A stretch of DNA of 64,000 nt from assembly GCA_014526335.1 (NCBI GenBank), contig JACTAT010000132.1, positions 459,001 to 523,000 of the forward strand, written 5' to 3'. Shown one piece after another: positions 27,940 to 38,900 of this stretch. Position numbers and translations under genes: made by a program. Source of the DNA: Chrysaora quinquecirrha (lineage: Eukaryota; Cnidaria; Scyphozoa; Semaeostomeae; Pelagiidae). The notes under the pieces are model-generated. The model saw only the letters and a program-made list of their open reading frames with translations. It was not told the DNA's origin and searched no databases. How positions within the stretch are numbered: the stretch's first letter is position 1; the number at the start of each line of letters is the position of its first letter.

Positions 27940-29634
27940 CAGTCAGTTAGTTAGTTAATTGGTTATTTAGCTAGTTAGATAAGTAGATAGATATTCAGTT
28001 AGCAAGTTAGTTATTAGTTCATTGAATTCTGTAACTTTTAATGAACTCATAGATCGGTTTGATTGATTTATTGATTGATTTACTTTGCAGGTACTCCATG
28101 TGACAACTATCTTGGCTATTGTGACATATTTGACAAATGCCGAAAAGTTGATGCGGAAGGCCCCTTATCTCGTTTGAAGAACACATTATTCAACAAGCAG
28201 ACCCTTAACAAAATTTATGTATGGATGAAACAAAAATGGTGGGCGTGCGTACTCATTGGACTTGGATTAATATTATTCATGGCTGGTAAGTTCTTGTGTA
28301 CTAACCTCCTGTCCACTATTTGGTTTAGCATTCAATACTGTGCTAGTTTGATATTTTCAGGGGGCTGCATTCGTACAATTTCTAAAGTTTTATCCAGAGT
28401 TGCAAAAAGTTATTGACCTTCCTCCAAACCTGAAATTTTTCTAACCAACCTTCCTCATTTAACATGATATAAAATTGCCAAAACAAAACAGCCAGACAGA
28501 CTTCTGCACGCACGAGACAAAAACGTGTACATAGGGACCTTCCCAGATCGCGTGTATGTTTTAGTGTTAAGTGTTACAAAGGTGGCAATCAGGCTTTAAT
28601 ATCAGGGAGGCTACAGTCTTAAGAGGGTGATTCATAAATTGATTCCAACTTTCTAAGCTGAAGGATATCACAGCACTGTATGAACCCACAAAGGATTGAC
28701 AAGGTAGATTTTCTTTCTTTAGCTTTAGCGAAAATCTGAAAAGTTGTTTTACTACAAAACCCTCCTCATTTCTTAGCCAAAACCTTCCTCCAAACCAGGT
28801 GTGTAGGTGTGTAGGGTTTTTGCGTCTCTGGTTTTATCAAGGATTTGTAGCATTTGCATCAACCTCCTGTCAAGTACATAATTTTGCATTAAATATCTTG
28901 CAAACGTGGTTTGTCAAGGGGGCTTTATCTGTTTACGTTTTTCATATAATAAAAGTTATACAAGTTATAAAAGAGGCCGGTTCTGTGAAAACAGAAAGAG
29001 TTCGTTTATTTGGACTCTTCAATTGATTCAATTGGTTATGGGTATAAATTCCGCCTTAGTCAATTGTTTTGGTCTGTTTCTTACGTTTATACTCTGGGGA
29101 GCATCAGAGGAAAAAGCTTCTGTGTCAAAAACTGTCTCCGCTGTTTCTTGAAATTTTGTACTGCTCAAGACTATTTGATGATTACACGTTTTTTATTTTA
29201 TAAGCAAACTTGGAATGACCTCAGTTGCTTCAGCTGTCCAGTAATGTTTCCGCTGTTTTTCGCATTTTTTTAAACGAAGACGCAATAGAGCGCACTTCTT
29301 TTCTGTAAAATTTGCTCTTAGTGGAACGACAAGCATTGCGTATTTACCTTACTCTAAAAGATAGTCAGCATACGAACTGCTTTGCTTACGAAGGTGTAAT
29401 TTTATTGCAGGTTTCATAAAGCTTTGCAGCGTTCACACACCAAGCAACAATCCAAATCTGCCAACGGCTAGGCCAATGACTTTGCCAAGATCAATGTCAC
29501 GAAGACGGCGCCCTGTTGGAGCCCAACCCTCAGCGCCCGTCATTGCACCGTATGAAGAACCGTTACCTGGATACGACACGGCTGTGAGGTCACCACGTGG
29601 TGGACAAAATATGAAGATGCAAAGACCAAAGTAA
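13832..29634 (+). CDS. ADAM10: ADAM10 metalloprotease (alpha-secretase/Kuzbanian type), complete
   Basis: Fourteen exons: 13832-13907, 14839-14977, 16589-16701, 18888-19237, 19938-20061, 20585-20791, 21683-21849, 22260-22434, 23525-23693, 24555-24659, 25940-26027, 27300-27438, 28091-28285, 29411-29634. All phases match and the sum is 2271 nt, or 756 aa (human ADAM10 is 748). In order: signal peptide ([14 protein letters not shown]), prodomain with Cys-switch region (PHGSGCGV), furin site HRQRR, catalytic domain with [11 protein letters not shown] and Met-turn IMYPRATSG, disintegrin region ([14 protein letters not shown]), cysteine-rich region (GPCC, VCING, CICCM-like), transmembrane segment ([16 protein letters not shown]) and a cytosolic tail starting [12 protein letters not shown], very close to vertebrate ADAM10. 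It sheds Notch, cadherin and related ectodomains at the plasma membrane. Confidence 0.97.
14261..14440 (-). mobile_element. tRNA-derived SINE, copy 1
   Basis: The reverse complement of the SINE consensus best seen at 50151: the 5' end ggccttatggtgtaatcaaa carries an A-box-like start, gggtttgaacccag matches the B box, and the tail is ttcaccttcacctcc. ADAM10 intron 1. Confidence 0.8.
15025..15850 (+). repeat. 16/17-bp satellite TTTGATCAGCTGATTG
   Basis: About 50 units with small variations (gatcacctgatt, gatgagctaatc). Each unit contains overlapping near-palindromes (TGATCA, CAGCTG) and a CAGCTG E-box. It is followed by cttgattctgat units of a second satellite (15880-16020). ADAM10 intron 2. 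Confidence 0.93.
16045..16479 (+). mobile_element. hAT-type MITE with perfect 8-bp target duplication
   Basis: The ends CAGGGCCGTCGCTA and TAGCGACGGCCCTG are perfect 14-bp inverted repeats. The flanks are both CTTAGTTC (16037-16044 and 16480-16487). The body shares the agtatgcccccggacccc motif with elements at 9336 and 61700. There is no transposase ORF. ADAM10 intron 2. Confidence 0.92.
18236..18475 (-). mobile_element. tRNA-derived SINE, copy 2, with duplicated 5' part
   Basis: Reverse orientation, tail ggtgaaggtgaag on the left. The tRNA-like B-box region occurs twice (gctggggctccaacccgg and gctggggctcgaaccccaac), which points to a partial dimer or a SINE inserted in a SINE. Confidence 0.75.
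18510..18876 (+). mobile_element. T-tract MITE, GTTCTTA subfamily, adjoining ADAM10 exon 4
   Basis: 367 bp flanked by TA. The ends are CACGTTTTTTTTATAAGAAC and an A-tract ending AACGTG. It is about 90 percent alike by eye to copies at 37289-37648 (inverted) and 39612-39980. It contains several internal gttcttaa motifs and no ORF. Its right end is 11 bp from the exon 4 start. Confidence 0.88.
18888..19237 (+). CDS. ADAM10: ADAM10 exon 4: prodomain, cysteine switch and furin site
   Basis: This is the largest internal exon (350 nt, phase 1 to 0). It encodes the second half of the prodomain ([14 protein letters not shown], as in vertebrate ADAM10), the GCG segment in the cysteine-switch position, and the convertase site RQRR followed by the start of the mature protease (TSCQLYVQ). 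The acceptor ttcttctag sits 11 bp after the right end of a MITE, so the branch point must lie inside transposon sequence. Confidence 0.95.
19245..19925 (+). repeat. TGATTGATGATT degenerate repeats with an inserted SINE
   Basis: ADAM10 intron 4 is composed of attgatgattgatt-type units. It is interrupted by a reverse SINE copy at 19527-19702 (ggtgttttagcgctagtcgc through the B box ggtgcttgaaccccgac). Confidence 0.8.
19527..19702 (-). mobile_element. tRNA-derived SINE, copy 3
   Basis: Reverse orientation. It has the same core (gcgctagtcgctaggatctc), B-box-like gcttgaaccccg and 5' end as the other copies. It lies within the TGATT repeats of ADAM10 intron 4. Confidence 0.8.
20105..20612 (+). repeat. 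Intron tandem repeat that includes an exon edge
   Basis: Four diverged units start with cccctgatttatcccaaat, each about 100-150 bp. The first unit ends with ttcgtttttccatct, a copy of the first bases of ADAM10 exon 6 (20585), offset by 361 bp; its acceptor AG has become AT. Confidence 0.85.
21165..21405 (+). pseudogene. LINE reverse transcriptase C-terminal relic
   Basis: The reading frame includes [20 protein letters not shown] followed by EIKSAQ. This is the conserved Gly-Pro-Lys-x-Trp-Asn-Ser-Leu-Pro motif at the C-terminus of many CR1/Jockey-type LINE ORFs. It is short and isolated, in ADAM10 intron 6. Confidence 0.7.
21683..22434 (+). CDS. ADAM10: ADAM10 exons 7 and 8: zinc-binding active site and Met-turn
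   Basis: Exon 7 (21683-21849) ends with [10 protein letters not shown], and exon 8 (22260-22434) starts with HD, completing HExxHxxGxxH across the intron. Exon 8 carries the Met-turn [11 protein letters not shown] and the end of the catalytic domain. All three zinc-binding histidines and the catalytic glutamate are present, so the enzyme should be active. Confidence 0.96.
22877..23248 (+). mobile_element. T-tract MITE, AAGCAAC subfamily, copy 2 (long form)
   Basis: The ends cacttttttttgataatcaa and ttgcttattaaaaaaagtg are inverted. The left flank is TA and the right TT. The 372-bp body aligns with the truncated copy at 40424-40770 (cgcttatacgctttcttgtt). ADAM10 intron 8. Confidence 0.8.
23614..23946 (+). 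repeat. Tandem duplication covering the 3' end of ADAM10 exon 9
   Basis: Two 150-bp copies are offset by 183 bp. The first includes the real exon end and donor (gatgcaggtatt); the second reads gatgcatgttt, so its donor is lost. More decayed relatives follow at 23985-24035 and 24110-24180. Confidence 0.9.
25130..25925 (-). pseudogene. Minus-strand LINE 3' end with RT C-terminal motif and repeat tail
   Basis: Read on the minus strand, 25420-25560 encodes [20 protein letters not shown] followed by a stop, the usual end of an L2/CR1-type ORF. It is followed by a 3' UTR that ends in a (GAATT)n-like tail at 25135-25155. Part of it (tctgggaggttattccaaag) is duplicated at 25820-25920, next to the acceptor of ADAM10 exon 11. 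Confidence 0.72.
26540..26709 (+). mobile_element. tRNA-derived SINE, copy 4
   Basis: Starts gtgctgtggcgtcgtggtgt with an A-box-like tggcgtcgtgg; B box ggttcgtgtcc; ends caccatttcaccttc. It is followed directly by the GTTA array. ADAM10 intron 11. Confidence 0.85.
26704..26841 (+). repeat. GTTA microsatellite between two SINEs
   Basis: A (GTTA)n run of about 135 bp directly joins two tandem same-orientation SINEs. A second, longer array lies at 27765-28015. Confidence 0.9.
26842..27012 (+). mobile_element. tRNA-derived SINE, copy 5
   Basis: Near-consensus copy: A-box-like tggcgtcgtgg, B box ggttcgagccc, and a tail of three CACCTT units. Confidence 0.88.
27765..28015 (+). repeat. GTTA microsatellite in ADAM10 intron 12
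   Basis: About 250 bp of (GTTA)n with TTTG, TCAG and AATT interruptions, ending about 75 bp before exon 13. Confidence 0.9.
28091..29634 (+). CDS. ADAM10: ADAM10 exons 13 and 14: stalk, transmembrane helix and cytosolic tail
   Basis: Exon 13 (28091-28285) encodes the membrane-proximal [20 protein letters not shown], followed by the stalk and hydrophobic span. Exon 14 (29411-29634) gives a 74-residue tail with an RRRRP basic cluster, proline-rich stretches and a PGYDTA tyrosine. The stop is TAA at 29632. The bases around it (aaa-gtaaga) also form a good splice donor, so a longer tail through a further exon is possible; vertebrate tails are about 55 residues. Confidence 0.92.
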
Positions 29635-30759
29635 GATGTATATATATTTATGTGACATTTGATCCAATGCTTGCACTTCGATCTACGACCTTTGACCTTT
29701 GATCTTAAGATTTGCTTGCACTCCGATCTTTGACTTGTGACCTTAAGATTTGATCTTTAGAACTGTCCTTTGTCCTTCGCAAATGGCATTTAAATATTTG
29801 ACATTGTCCTGTAGTATTACCCCCACGACGTCAGCACTTACCTTAAGTGTTTAATCACATGATTCAGATAACTGTATTTGATGCCATTTCGATTGCTTTT
29901 GGGACTATCATGTTTTACCTTTGTTTGGGAGGTCCAAAACTTCGATTTTCAAACCGCCCGTTTTGAAACCCCGTTTACACCCCTAGTGTTGTTACCACTG
30001 ATTTAGGAGCTGAGAAGTTCTGTAAATGTTTAATGCACATTGTAGCCCCCAGGGGGGGAGCACCCTTGAATATTTGGTTAAGAGGATCTGGGGTTGGAAT
30101 GGGTCACTTGTTTCCTTGGTTTTACCTTAGGATGATTGCGTTGTTTTAATTACTTTCACCTTAGAATGGATGCGTTTTTTCAAAAAGTTCACCGGAGAAA
30201 GGGTGTTTGTTTCTAATTTATTTGACTAAGGATGGTTAGTTTTTTATTAGCTTATATTATAAGCTTACAAGACATTTCACCATATATTTCATTGATATAT
30301 GCTAAAATCCAGCCAATTGCGGATTGTCATACTTGTAAGAGTGGCGCGAAACTGATCTCGCCCGTGGTTTATCGAGAACTAGCTTGTTGTTCAAAATTGC
30401 TAGCAACAATTCACTCACTCGCCTATGAATGGGTTTTTACAGAATTAAATAACCTGAAGATGGGCCCACAGTTTATCCTTACTACACACCTCTACCACCC
30501 CTACCACTAATATTCAAGAGTGCTCTCCCGGGTTATATAGATCTAACATTATAGTCAAGTAAGTAATTTAATATTTTTTCAAATTTGTTTAGTAAATAAT
30601 CACGTTTTGTATCATTTCACAAAAATAATCCTAAACAACACACTTTTTCTGTGTGTTTTATGTGTATTTGTTAGTTTAGAGATTATTTGTGAGTTTATTA
30701 TATAAATATTGAAGTTAGTAGAGTATAAAAGATTAATTTTTTATCTTTTTTATCGGAAT

Positions 30760-31210
30760 TGAGGTTCGTAAATTCGACACGAAATTCAAGACATGTGCTC
30801 CAGACGGAGATCTTAGAATGAATTCCGTGTGTCCTGCATGATGCAAGCCATATCATGAAGAGGAAGAGACCAAGATAGGAACCCTGGGGAGCGTCACATG
30901 TAACATTTCTTGTCGTTTGTAGCAAGCAATTTTTTTTCATTTCCACTGGTACGGGGCTTTGACTGTATGCCCCAGACAGACATCTCTGAATGAATGCCAT
31001 CGGTCCTGATGATGCAAGCCTTGAAAATGTCAAATTTCTTTCAAAGGTATATCATGAAGAGGAAGAGACCAGGACAGGAACCCTGGGGAACGCCATATAT
31101 AACTGTCTTAGGCCTTGACACATAACTTCTTATAGCAAGCAATCTATAGTGTGGGATCAGTGATTTTCGATCATGAGATAATTGTAGTTTGAAAAAGGTA
31201 GCGCTCGGCG
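30760..31210 (-). pseudogene. Two LINE reverse transcriptase fragments, minus strand
   Basis: On the minus strand the frames include VIYGVPQGSCPGLFLFMIYL (near 31040-31130) and VTCDAPQGSYLGLFLFMIWL (near 30840-30910). Both are versions of the RT motif G-x-PQGS-x-LGPLLFLIYIND of CR1/Jockey-type LINEs. They repeat within about 200 bp, with stops, so these are relics. Confidence 0.75.
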
Positions 31211-31925
31211 CGCAATTTGATAATTGAGCAGCCTGGTGTAATGTCAGCGGGTGGGGTGGGGTGGGGGTTAACAAAGAGGCAGTTCATGTCGGCATACCTT
31301 GCGATGATTTGCGTGGCATGGTAGGAGATTAGTGAATGCGCGCTTTTCAGAACAGAATGGAGAAACTGGATTTTGAAACGTGTTCTTGTAAATGGGAGGA
31401 TTCAGGATAGAAGGTGCAAGTGGTTATGTGTATTTACTGTATGTTGGGCTAATGAATTGCCAACATCATGACAACTGGCGGATAGCTCGTGATTGAACAG
31501 CTGTGGTCCTCTGATCGTTTTCAGTTTTTGGATCCTGGAAAATTTTTCCATTTAGTTCGATGACCTCGTGCACATTGTCAATTGGGTTTGGGTCTTGCTT
31601 CGTCCAAGCTTTCCGGGCAAAGGCGTAAATAGTTAGCCAGGTCTTAAGAGTTTCCTTTTCCCTGAGGGGGGAGCTTAGCGCCTAAATATACTTTGAACGC
31701 GCGTCGCTCGGAGTGCTAAAATCTGTGATGGGTCTTTTTGTCAAAGCGATGAAAATTCTTTCCTGGAGGTGAAAATTAAGACAAATTGTATCGGGAAATA
31801 GTGAAGTATTCAGCGTTGCAGCAAACCAAGTGAAATAACGATGCAGAAAACAAATGTTACTTGTTTACGCGGGGCAGAGCTCGTGGTTTGAACAGGGCAA
31901 CTCCACAAATGATTTACATGCATTT

Positions 31926-32262
31926 CCCGGGGGGTAACTTCAATAGAGCAGTGACGGGGGTGTGCCACTTTCGTAAGAAAAATCAGACTTCAAAATTTAT
32001 GAAAATTCTAAATAGTATACCCCAAAATTCACAAAGATATTATACATAGAAATACTCAAAGTCATTTTTTTAGAATTATACAGCTGAAATTTATTTGACA
32101 TTTATTGTGACTTTATCAAAATTGATCATCTTAGCAATAATGATACCCCCAAGTTTGTAATTTAAGCTAATTTGACACCCCAAAATTTATTTTCCACCCT
32201 TAAAAAGGTACCTCAAAAAATGGCACATCCCGTACCCTTACATATGGGAGTTACCCCCCGGG
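31926..32262 (+). mobile_element. MITE with CCCGGGGGGTAAC terminal inverted repeats
   Basis: 13-bp perfect inverted ends CCCGGGGGGTAAC / GTTACCCCCCGGG. The flanks ATGCATTT (31918-31925) and ATACATTT (32263-32270) match at 7 of 8, an 8-bp target duplication. The body is partly palindromic (gtgtgccac, tggcacatc). It is non-coding. Confidence 0.82.
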
Positions 32263-32877
32263 ATACATTTACATGGACCTGCGGCAGCGCAGCTTGTGAG
32301 TTGTGCCCCCACCCCACCTTGACATTGTAGAACAGAGAGAATAGTGGCGTTATTAGGGGAATCAGAAAATCCCATACACCATACAACTTTCTTTAACATA
32401 TCCCGTACCCCATAAGCTCCCCTTTAACCCTGAATTTCACAAAAAACATCCCTTATACTCTTTCCCCTATCCGTTTGATTTTTCCAATTAACTTGATTTG
32501 CTTTAAAATTCAACTACCCTAAGTAACTGAAGATGAGATGAACAAGGATAGTTTGAAACATTTTTTACCGTCTAAAACTGTCGTTTTTCTTTTGAGATTA
32601 ATGTCCCATATCCCTAATATGTACCCCAATGAGGCCGTATTGGGGTACCCTGAGTCTGCCCTGAGTTCTCAAAGCGCCAGAAATTGGTCATTTAAAATAT
32701 AAGTTATGTTGGGTCGATGCTTTGCTCGTTTTATCCAGTGAAGCCGACCTAGGAACGTTATTTTTTCAACATTTTGCGCTGTCAAACAGATAACAAACGG
32801 CGAGGATAGTCGCCAATTCTCAGTTTTTCATGGTTTGCCACTAGTTTTTAGTCTGCGCAATTCGTATCTAGAGAAAA

Positions 32878-32946
32878 ATGGGACAGCTTTCAAAAAAGAA
32901 AATATGGGATCCATCAAACCTAATAGAAATTTCCACCCCAGATAAC
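32878..32946 (+). CDS. MCC: MCC candidate exon 1 (Met-Gly N-terminus)
   Basis: It encodes MGQLSKKKIWDPSNLIEI and five further residues, then donor gtatgt in phase 0. This fits an acceptor at 33597-33598 (tttgttcag) that opens exon 2 with KILGFSDVENLGLML in phase 0. The MGxxS-KKK start resembles an N-myristoylation plus basic-patch signal. The alternative is that transcription starts near 33.4 kb and translation at the in-frame ATG at 33638. Confidence 0.6.
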
Positions 32947-35900
32947 GTATGTGCAGTTATGCAATGCAGCGGAGAGATATCATCAGTACAGCGGAGGGAT
33001 ATCATCTGTACAGCGGAGGGATCTCATCTGTACAGTGGAGGGATATCCTCAGTACGGCGGAGGGATATCTTGAGTACAGTGGTGGATGTTCAGTCCTCCG
33101 CTGCACTGCACAACCACCGCTGTACTGCACAACCACCACTGTACTGCACATACGTTATGTGGGGTGATTTCATTGGTTTTTATTATTGTTTGCTTATATA
33201 TATATAGAAAATCTTCTATCTTTCCCGGATAAAAAACTCGAAAATAACCCACTTTCAGCACCCTGCCACGGCGTGATTTTGAAACTTGCTTCTCCCCCCG
33301 TTCTCTCACCTCTTACACGCGTTTGAATGAGTGTAATGGCGTCTGGGATAATCGCATCTGATTGGTCGATTCCAGAAATTCTATTGTTCTATGATCACGT
33401 GACGCGACAGCAAGGCAAGCTGTGAGCGAACAATTTGTGCTGAGCACCTATTTTATGGTGGTAGACAGATAAGTCGAAGGGACGGGTATTTTTATTGAAT
33501 TTCTTACAAATAGCCATTGATTATCAACCTGTTAAACTTACAGTGATATTCAAGTTCATTCTAAATGCATAACAAAACCTGGAGTAAGCTTTGTTCAGAA
33601 GATTTTGGGATTTTCCGATGTCGAAAATTTGGGCCTAATGTTAAGTTCTGAAGATGAAAATAATGGCGACTTTGACAAACAAGATTCTCCGAGTAATTCA
33701 AGTACAAGTTCTTTGTCAATGGATGATTATATGAGAAGATTGTTTAGTGCTTGTGATACTGATAATGATGGTTATTTAGACCGGTAAGCAAGTTTAAATC
33801 TATTTAATTTCTAACCATTTCATTTCGGAGTAATTTGGTGTGCCTTTGAACGTCTTCAGGCAAAAACGGACATGCCACAACAATTTATTAAAATTCCGGA
33901 GACTAAACCAAGTCTGAAGAGAGTTTTAAGCCCATCGCGACAGAGTACTTAATAATTATTGCAATTAAATGCATATAAAAATCATACAATATTTGTTTTG
34001 GTTTAAACACTCACTCGCCGAGATGTTTATACAAATAAAACCATGGAACCGACCACGCTCCATTTTAGTGCAAGATTTTAACACGACCACGATCTGGGGC
34101 AAATTTTCATGAAATCTGAGGTAATATTAACTAAAAAATATACGCAAGAGATGCAAATAACCCTAAGCTTAAACTTAGGTTAGTTTTTCTTCAAAAAAAT
34201 TCACAAATTCCAATCAAAATTTCCCAGACATGACTTCCCTGCAAACTGACTCCGAACTCAATGCGTGTCTCACTCTCATAGTTGTTTCTAAGTCAGCATG
34301 AAACTTCCACACGCAAATGTTGATAATAACATTTAATTAACAAGTATAATAGATAAAATTGAATTTATTTTCATGTTGATAAATATCACTTTTCAGATAA
34401 TTGTTTTGTTATCTAATCAAAAATGCTAACACCATACATAAATTGTTTCGAATATTCACGATATTAAATTTCACGTAATAAGAAAATTCCAGAAAACCCA
34501 AGCTATCCTGATAAATAACCTTGAAATTTTATAATATTTCACTCTTTAGTTAAACTATATAGATAACTCCAATGTTGTGCTAACTTCTAATATTTTTCTT
34601 TATTACATGGCACCCCTTGGTCATAATTATTTTTCCAGCCTTTTTTTCATTCATTCAAAACTTTTAATTCCTTCAAAAAGGATTAAAAATTTTATTCAAA
34701 ATGGAAAGAAAAAGTCTCCATCATTATTGTCTGGATTTATGAAAAGTTTTTAATGCCTGCAGATTTCCTCAGGTCAAGGAAAATGTACAAAGTTAACCCC
34801 GTTTTTGTTTGCCAGTAGAAATGGTGTTGGCCTACTTAGTCAGGATATTTGCCTACTAATTCACAATTGGGTACATATTGAGGGGCATCTTGCTGGGGAG
34901 ACTGGGGTGTGGCATGCTTGTTGGGGGACTGGGGTGTACAGTAGTGTAGAGCTGGAAAATAACTAGGGGGGGCTCTGCTGTGAATTTCGTTGAAGAACAA
35001 TGCCAAAATATGAAAAATGATCTTTTTTCTCAACTAGGGGGCTCAGCTCCTCCCCCCAGCTCTACACCCCTGGGGGTATCCCTCAGAAATCTTTTTCTTT
35101 TAAAGGTTTGAATTTTCTATGACAACACTTGGCCCTTTAAATGAGAGAGGTTATTCAAAGAACTTGAGCTGTGTGTTGTTGAGCTCTGGGGCAAGAGATA
35201 AGGTGCAAGCTAAGAGGGGGTAATAACCCTTACAAATTCAGAGGTAATCCTCTTGTTCGCTGGAAATCCCTTTGTTTTCTTGGAAATCTTTTATATGCAA
35301 CTGTAGAATGATTAATCACTGAGGGACAAACAAGAAGCACTTCTGACAGGTACAGGGGGGAGATTCCTATGGTTGAAAGTTTATCAGACTACAAAGTTTG
35401 CATCTGTTTTTGCAATGAATCTGTTCATCCATAGTTCATCTTAAGAAAATCATCCAAATGTATGAGCTGTGCCCCCTGCCTGAGCCATAACAACTGGTGA
35501 TGACCTAGAACACCCCTGCTCAGCCAGGGGGGTCAACAAAATAGTCTGTGGAATCGTTCCTGCAAAGCTTTTGATGGCTTTGTGCCAGAATTCCGAGTAA
35601 AAATCCCCGAACAAATGGATTTTTTGGGGAAATACACGCATTTTTTTTTATAAGGAAGTTCGGGTCAGGCTCAGTACTGAAAATTCCTTAACTGACAGCC
35701 AAATTTGAGTACTCAAAGTTCCTTAGCAATTCCTTAACTCTTATACTTGTTTCTTTAAAATAAACCCAGGGACAAGGGAATACAGGGACATGAAGGTGTC
35801 AAAAGACGAATAGAAATGAATGCTAATTAAACCATTGACAATTAGAGTGTGTAAAGTAGTCCAGGGATTGGTCACAAGTTTCGTTGTCATGTTTGGATGG

Positions 35901-38900
35901 TGGTACCCAGTCTTTCATCCGTCTGTGAGCATTTGCGTAAACATTGGGGTTATTTTAAGAATGGCAATTAAATGGGTTGGTCCAAGTGAGATTATATTTA
36001 ATTCATTTGGTCAGACGCAATTATTACATTAAAGTATTTTTTTAAATTGATAACATCTTAATGCAATATCATTCTCATAGTTAGAGTACTTTGTAATGTA
36101 AACATTCCGAAAATTTTAATCTTAAACCAGAAGAATCTTTGAAACTCTACAAAACGATTGGCATTTTCCAAAGAGTTACCCTGCCCAGCCCAGCCCTACC
36201 CCAGAAGACTCCTGGCAATATGGGGCAAGCTACCCCTAACCTCTAGCTATTCACGCCCTGTTAGAGATCTTGCTAAGCGGTGAAGGAGTAGGTGTTGGGT
36301 TTAAATCTCGTTGAGGCCGCTACTGGATGGTCCGCTTTCGCACACTTTTTATAAGAATACAGTCTATAAGAATATTCAGGCTCAAAATTGCCAAAGAACA
36401 ATGGAAATTTAAGAATAACAATGGAAAAGTTCGAGCCTCGGCAAAAATTAGGATATTCTTATAAAAAAAAAGTGTGTAAGCGGTCCATCCTTCCGGTTAG
36501 CTCTAGATCGTCGAGGGCACAAGCTGCAGCAGGTCCATATCAGCTCCATTCCGTGGCTGCCAGAACCCCTGATTGCTTGCTCGCTGACCTCGTTGAAATT
36601 TGCAGGAGGTGGGGGGCGTGCGAAGGCAGCGTCAGCGAATGTAGTTAGCAAAAATGTATTTTTTTGCGGATTTGGAGAGTTCATGGATGAGATATCAGAT
36701 ACACTTTTTTTTTAATAAGCAACCGTTCAATAAGCAACCAGGGCTGAGATTGTGCTAAAATTTCTGGTGAAATAGCTTTCTTTATACTGTAGATCCTTGC
36801 AAACTTGTCAGTTACGTTGAGAAGCCAGAAAAGAGCCAAAATAAGAGGTTTTAGGGGGTACCAGGCATTCTGTGACGGCTGAAACCCTAGATATGTTAAG
36901 CAACTCTTGAGGGCTGGACGAAAGTCAAGTTGCTTATTGAAAAAAAGTGTATGCCTTCTTCTTAATAAGACTTGGGTTTGCACAAAAGCAAAAAGATTTT
37001 CTGGGATTCACAGATTCCATGAGCAATATTCTAGATTCAAGAGTTCCCCATTCCAAGAGAGTGATTTGCTCATGCAGGAAATGCGTGGGATATTTTATTT
37101 AGGCATCAATTACTACATATATTGCATGATATTCATCTTTATTTTGTTATTTATTGCTTCTTCCAATATCACAACAAAAATCTGGCAACTTTTTTCCTTT
37201 GATGTACACGCTTTTTTTTTTATAAAGAACCACTTTATAAGGAACCTACATGTAGAAGGCCCGAAAATTTAAAGAACTTATACTACTACACGTTTTTTTT
37301 TTTATAAGAACAAAGTATATAAGAACATAAGGCTTCAGAGGCTGAAAAGTTAAGAACATGCTAAGAACATTACAAGGCTTTGTGAAGCTAGAAACAAATG
37401 AAAATTTACTTTCTTAAGTACGCTCTTCTGTTCTCAACTCTAAAAAACAGGTGAACTATCAATCATGTGAAATTTTTACATGCGCGTCCCTTTTCGTAGT
37501 AATAATCACCTAATTTGAAAACAACAGCTTTTTAAAAAGCAAAAAAATTAAGAACATGTTAACAACATTTTGAGCCTTAAAATCGGAAAAATTAAGAACA
37601 TTGCATGGCTTTCTTCAATTTCAGTGTTCTTATAAAAAAAAAAACGTGTAAAGAGAAAATCATTAAGGAACTTGTGAATGTTGTATACTTTTATCACTGC
37701 AAATAATCAAGAATTAGAAAGCCGGTTCCATTCATTTGCAGTCGAAAATCACATAAATTGTACGTTAAGCATGTATCAAATGTTTCCTTCAGTATTCTCG
37801 GGCTTTGCTCACATCCAAATGTCTCTCTTTTATTGTTAAGACCACTGTATGTGCAGTTAAAATTAAGGAACTATTAAGGAACTTTTGGAACTACAATTGC
37901 CTCAAAAGAGGCCCAAAAATAAGGAACTTTAAGAACTAGGCCTTGAGGTAGGTTCCTTATAAAAAAAGCGTGTAATCTATGATTTGTTTTGATGAATTTT
38001 GTTACCCAGCGGCTATTTTCCCCCTTCCTGTCGCGAACTGTTGATGGATGTGAAACCGTGAAACTAATAGTAATCACACTTGAAAGTTGTTACACTGCAA
38101 ATAACTCATCGCCTCTCAAACAGTTCTGCCTTATTTCAACAAGAATTTTCACAAAATCATGCTGGTTATTTGTTTTGCTGGCTTCATTGATTTGTAGTGG
38201 TTTCTTTGACATCAATGGTATCGTTGAATGATTTCATTGTTGTTGACCTGTGTTACCTAATGGTTTCTGGTAATTGAACCTGGTTAATGATTTCACCAAA
38301 GTGTTACTGAGTGGTTTCATTGTTTTCAGTGTTCTTGAATGGTTTCAATTAGGTTGAAAATTGTAATAGAATGGCTTCATCGTAATAGCATTGTAATGGT
38401 TTCATTGATGAAAGAGGGGGTTACACCCTGTTATGGAAGGGGACCAATTTGTGGAATTAGCGAAAGAGCGAACTTATTTACGGTTAGGCGCTCCAAGGCC
38501 TCTCCTTTGTTGGAACACTCGATAACACTCTTGCTCCACTATCGTTGCCATTTCTCCTAGGATGAAACCCAGATTTACCCCCCTATAGATTTACCCCTTT
38601 TCTTGCTCTCTCTGGAACTTGTTCTGTTCATTTCTATCTCTAATCAAAAGTTTTGTGGTGGATTAGTTCAGACGAATTGTTAGAATTAAATTGAAAATGC
38701 GGAAATTAAAAGGAAATTAGAAAATAGGATTTTCGTTTGAAAATTTCAAAGCTTATAAATGTGGTTTTCGCTTAAGGCAGTTTTCGTAATCTTGGAGAAT
38801 CCTCTCAAGTTTAACTGGATATGTTAGTATCTATTCGTAGCAAAGTGCTATTATCTGACCATAAGAGAGATAAATGTAAATTTTATATTTTAAGTATCAA

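Larger units (their letters stand above)
29635..32877. other. Intergenic region between ADAM10 and MCC
   Basis: It holds short gatcttTgacctt repeats (29680-29760), the duplicated LINE RT relics, the CCCGGGGGGTAAC MITE and a hairpin taccccaat/attggggta near 32625-32648. No other gene is supported. Confidence 0.6.

Noticed and set aside
33049..33309. Minus-strand 86-codon frame near MCC exon 1
   Set aside because: Overlaps the hairpin-forming 22-bp repeats; no homology or splice support.
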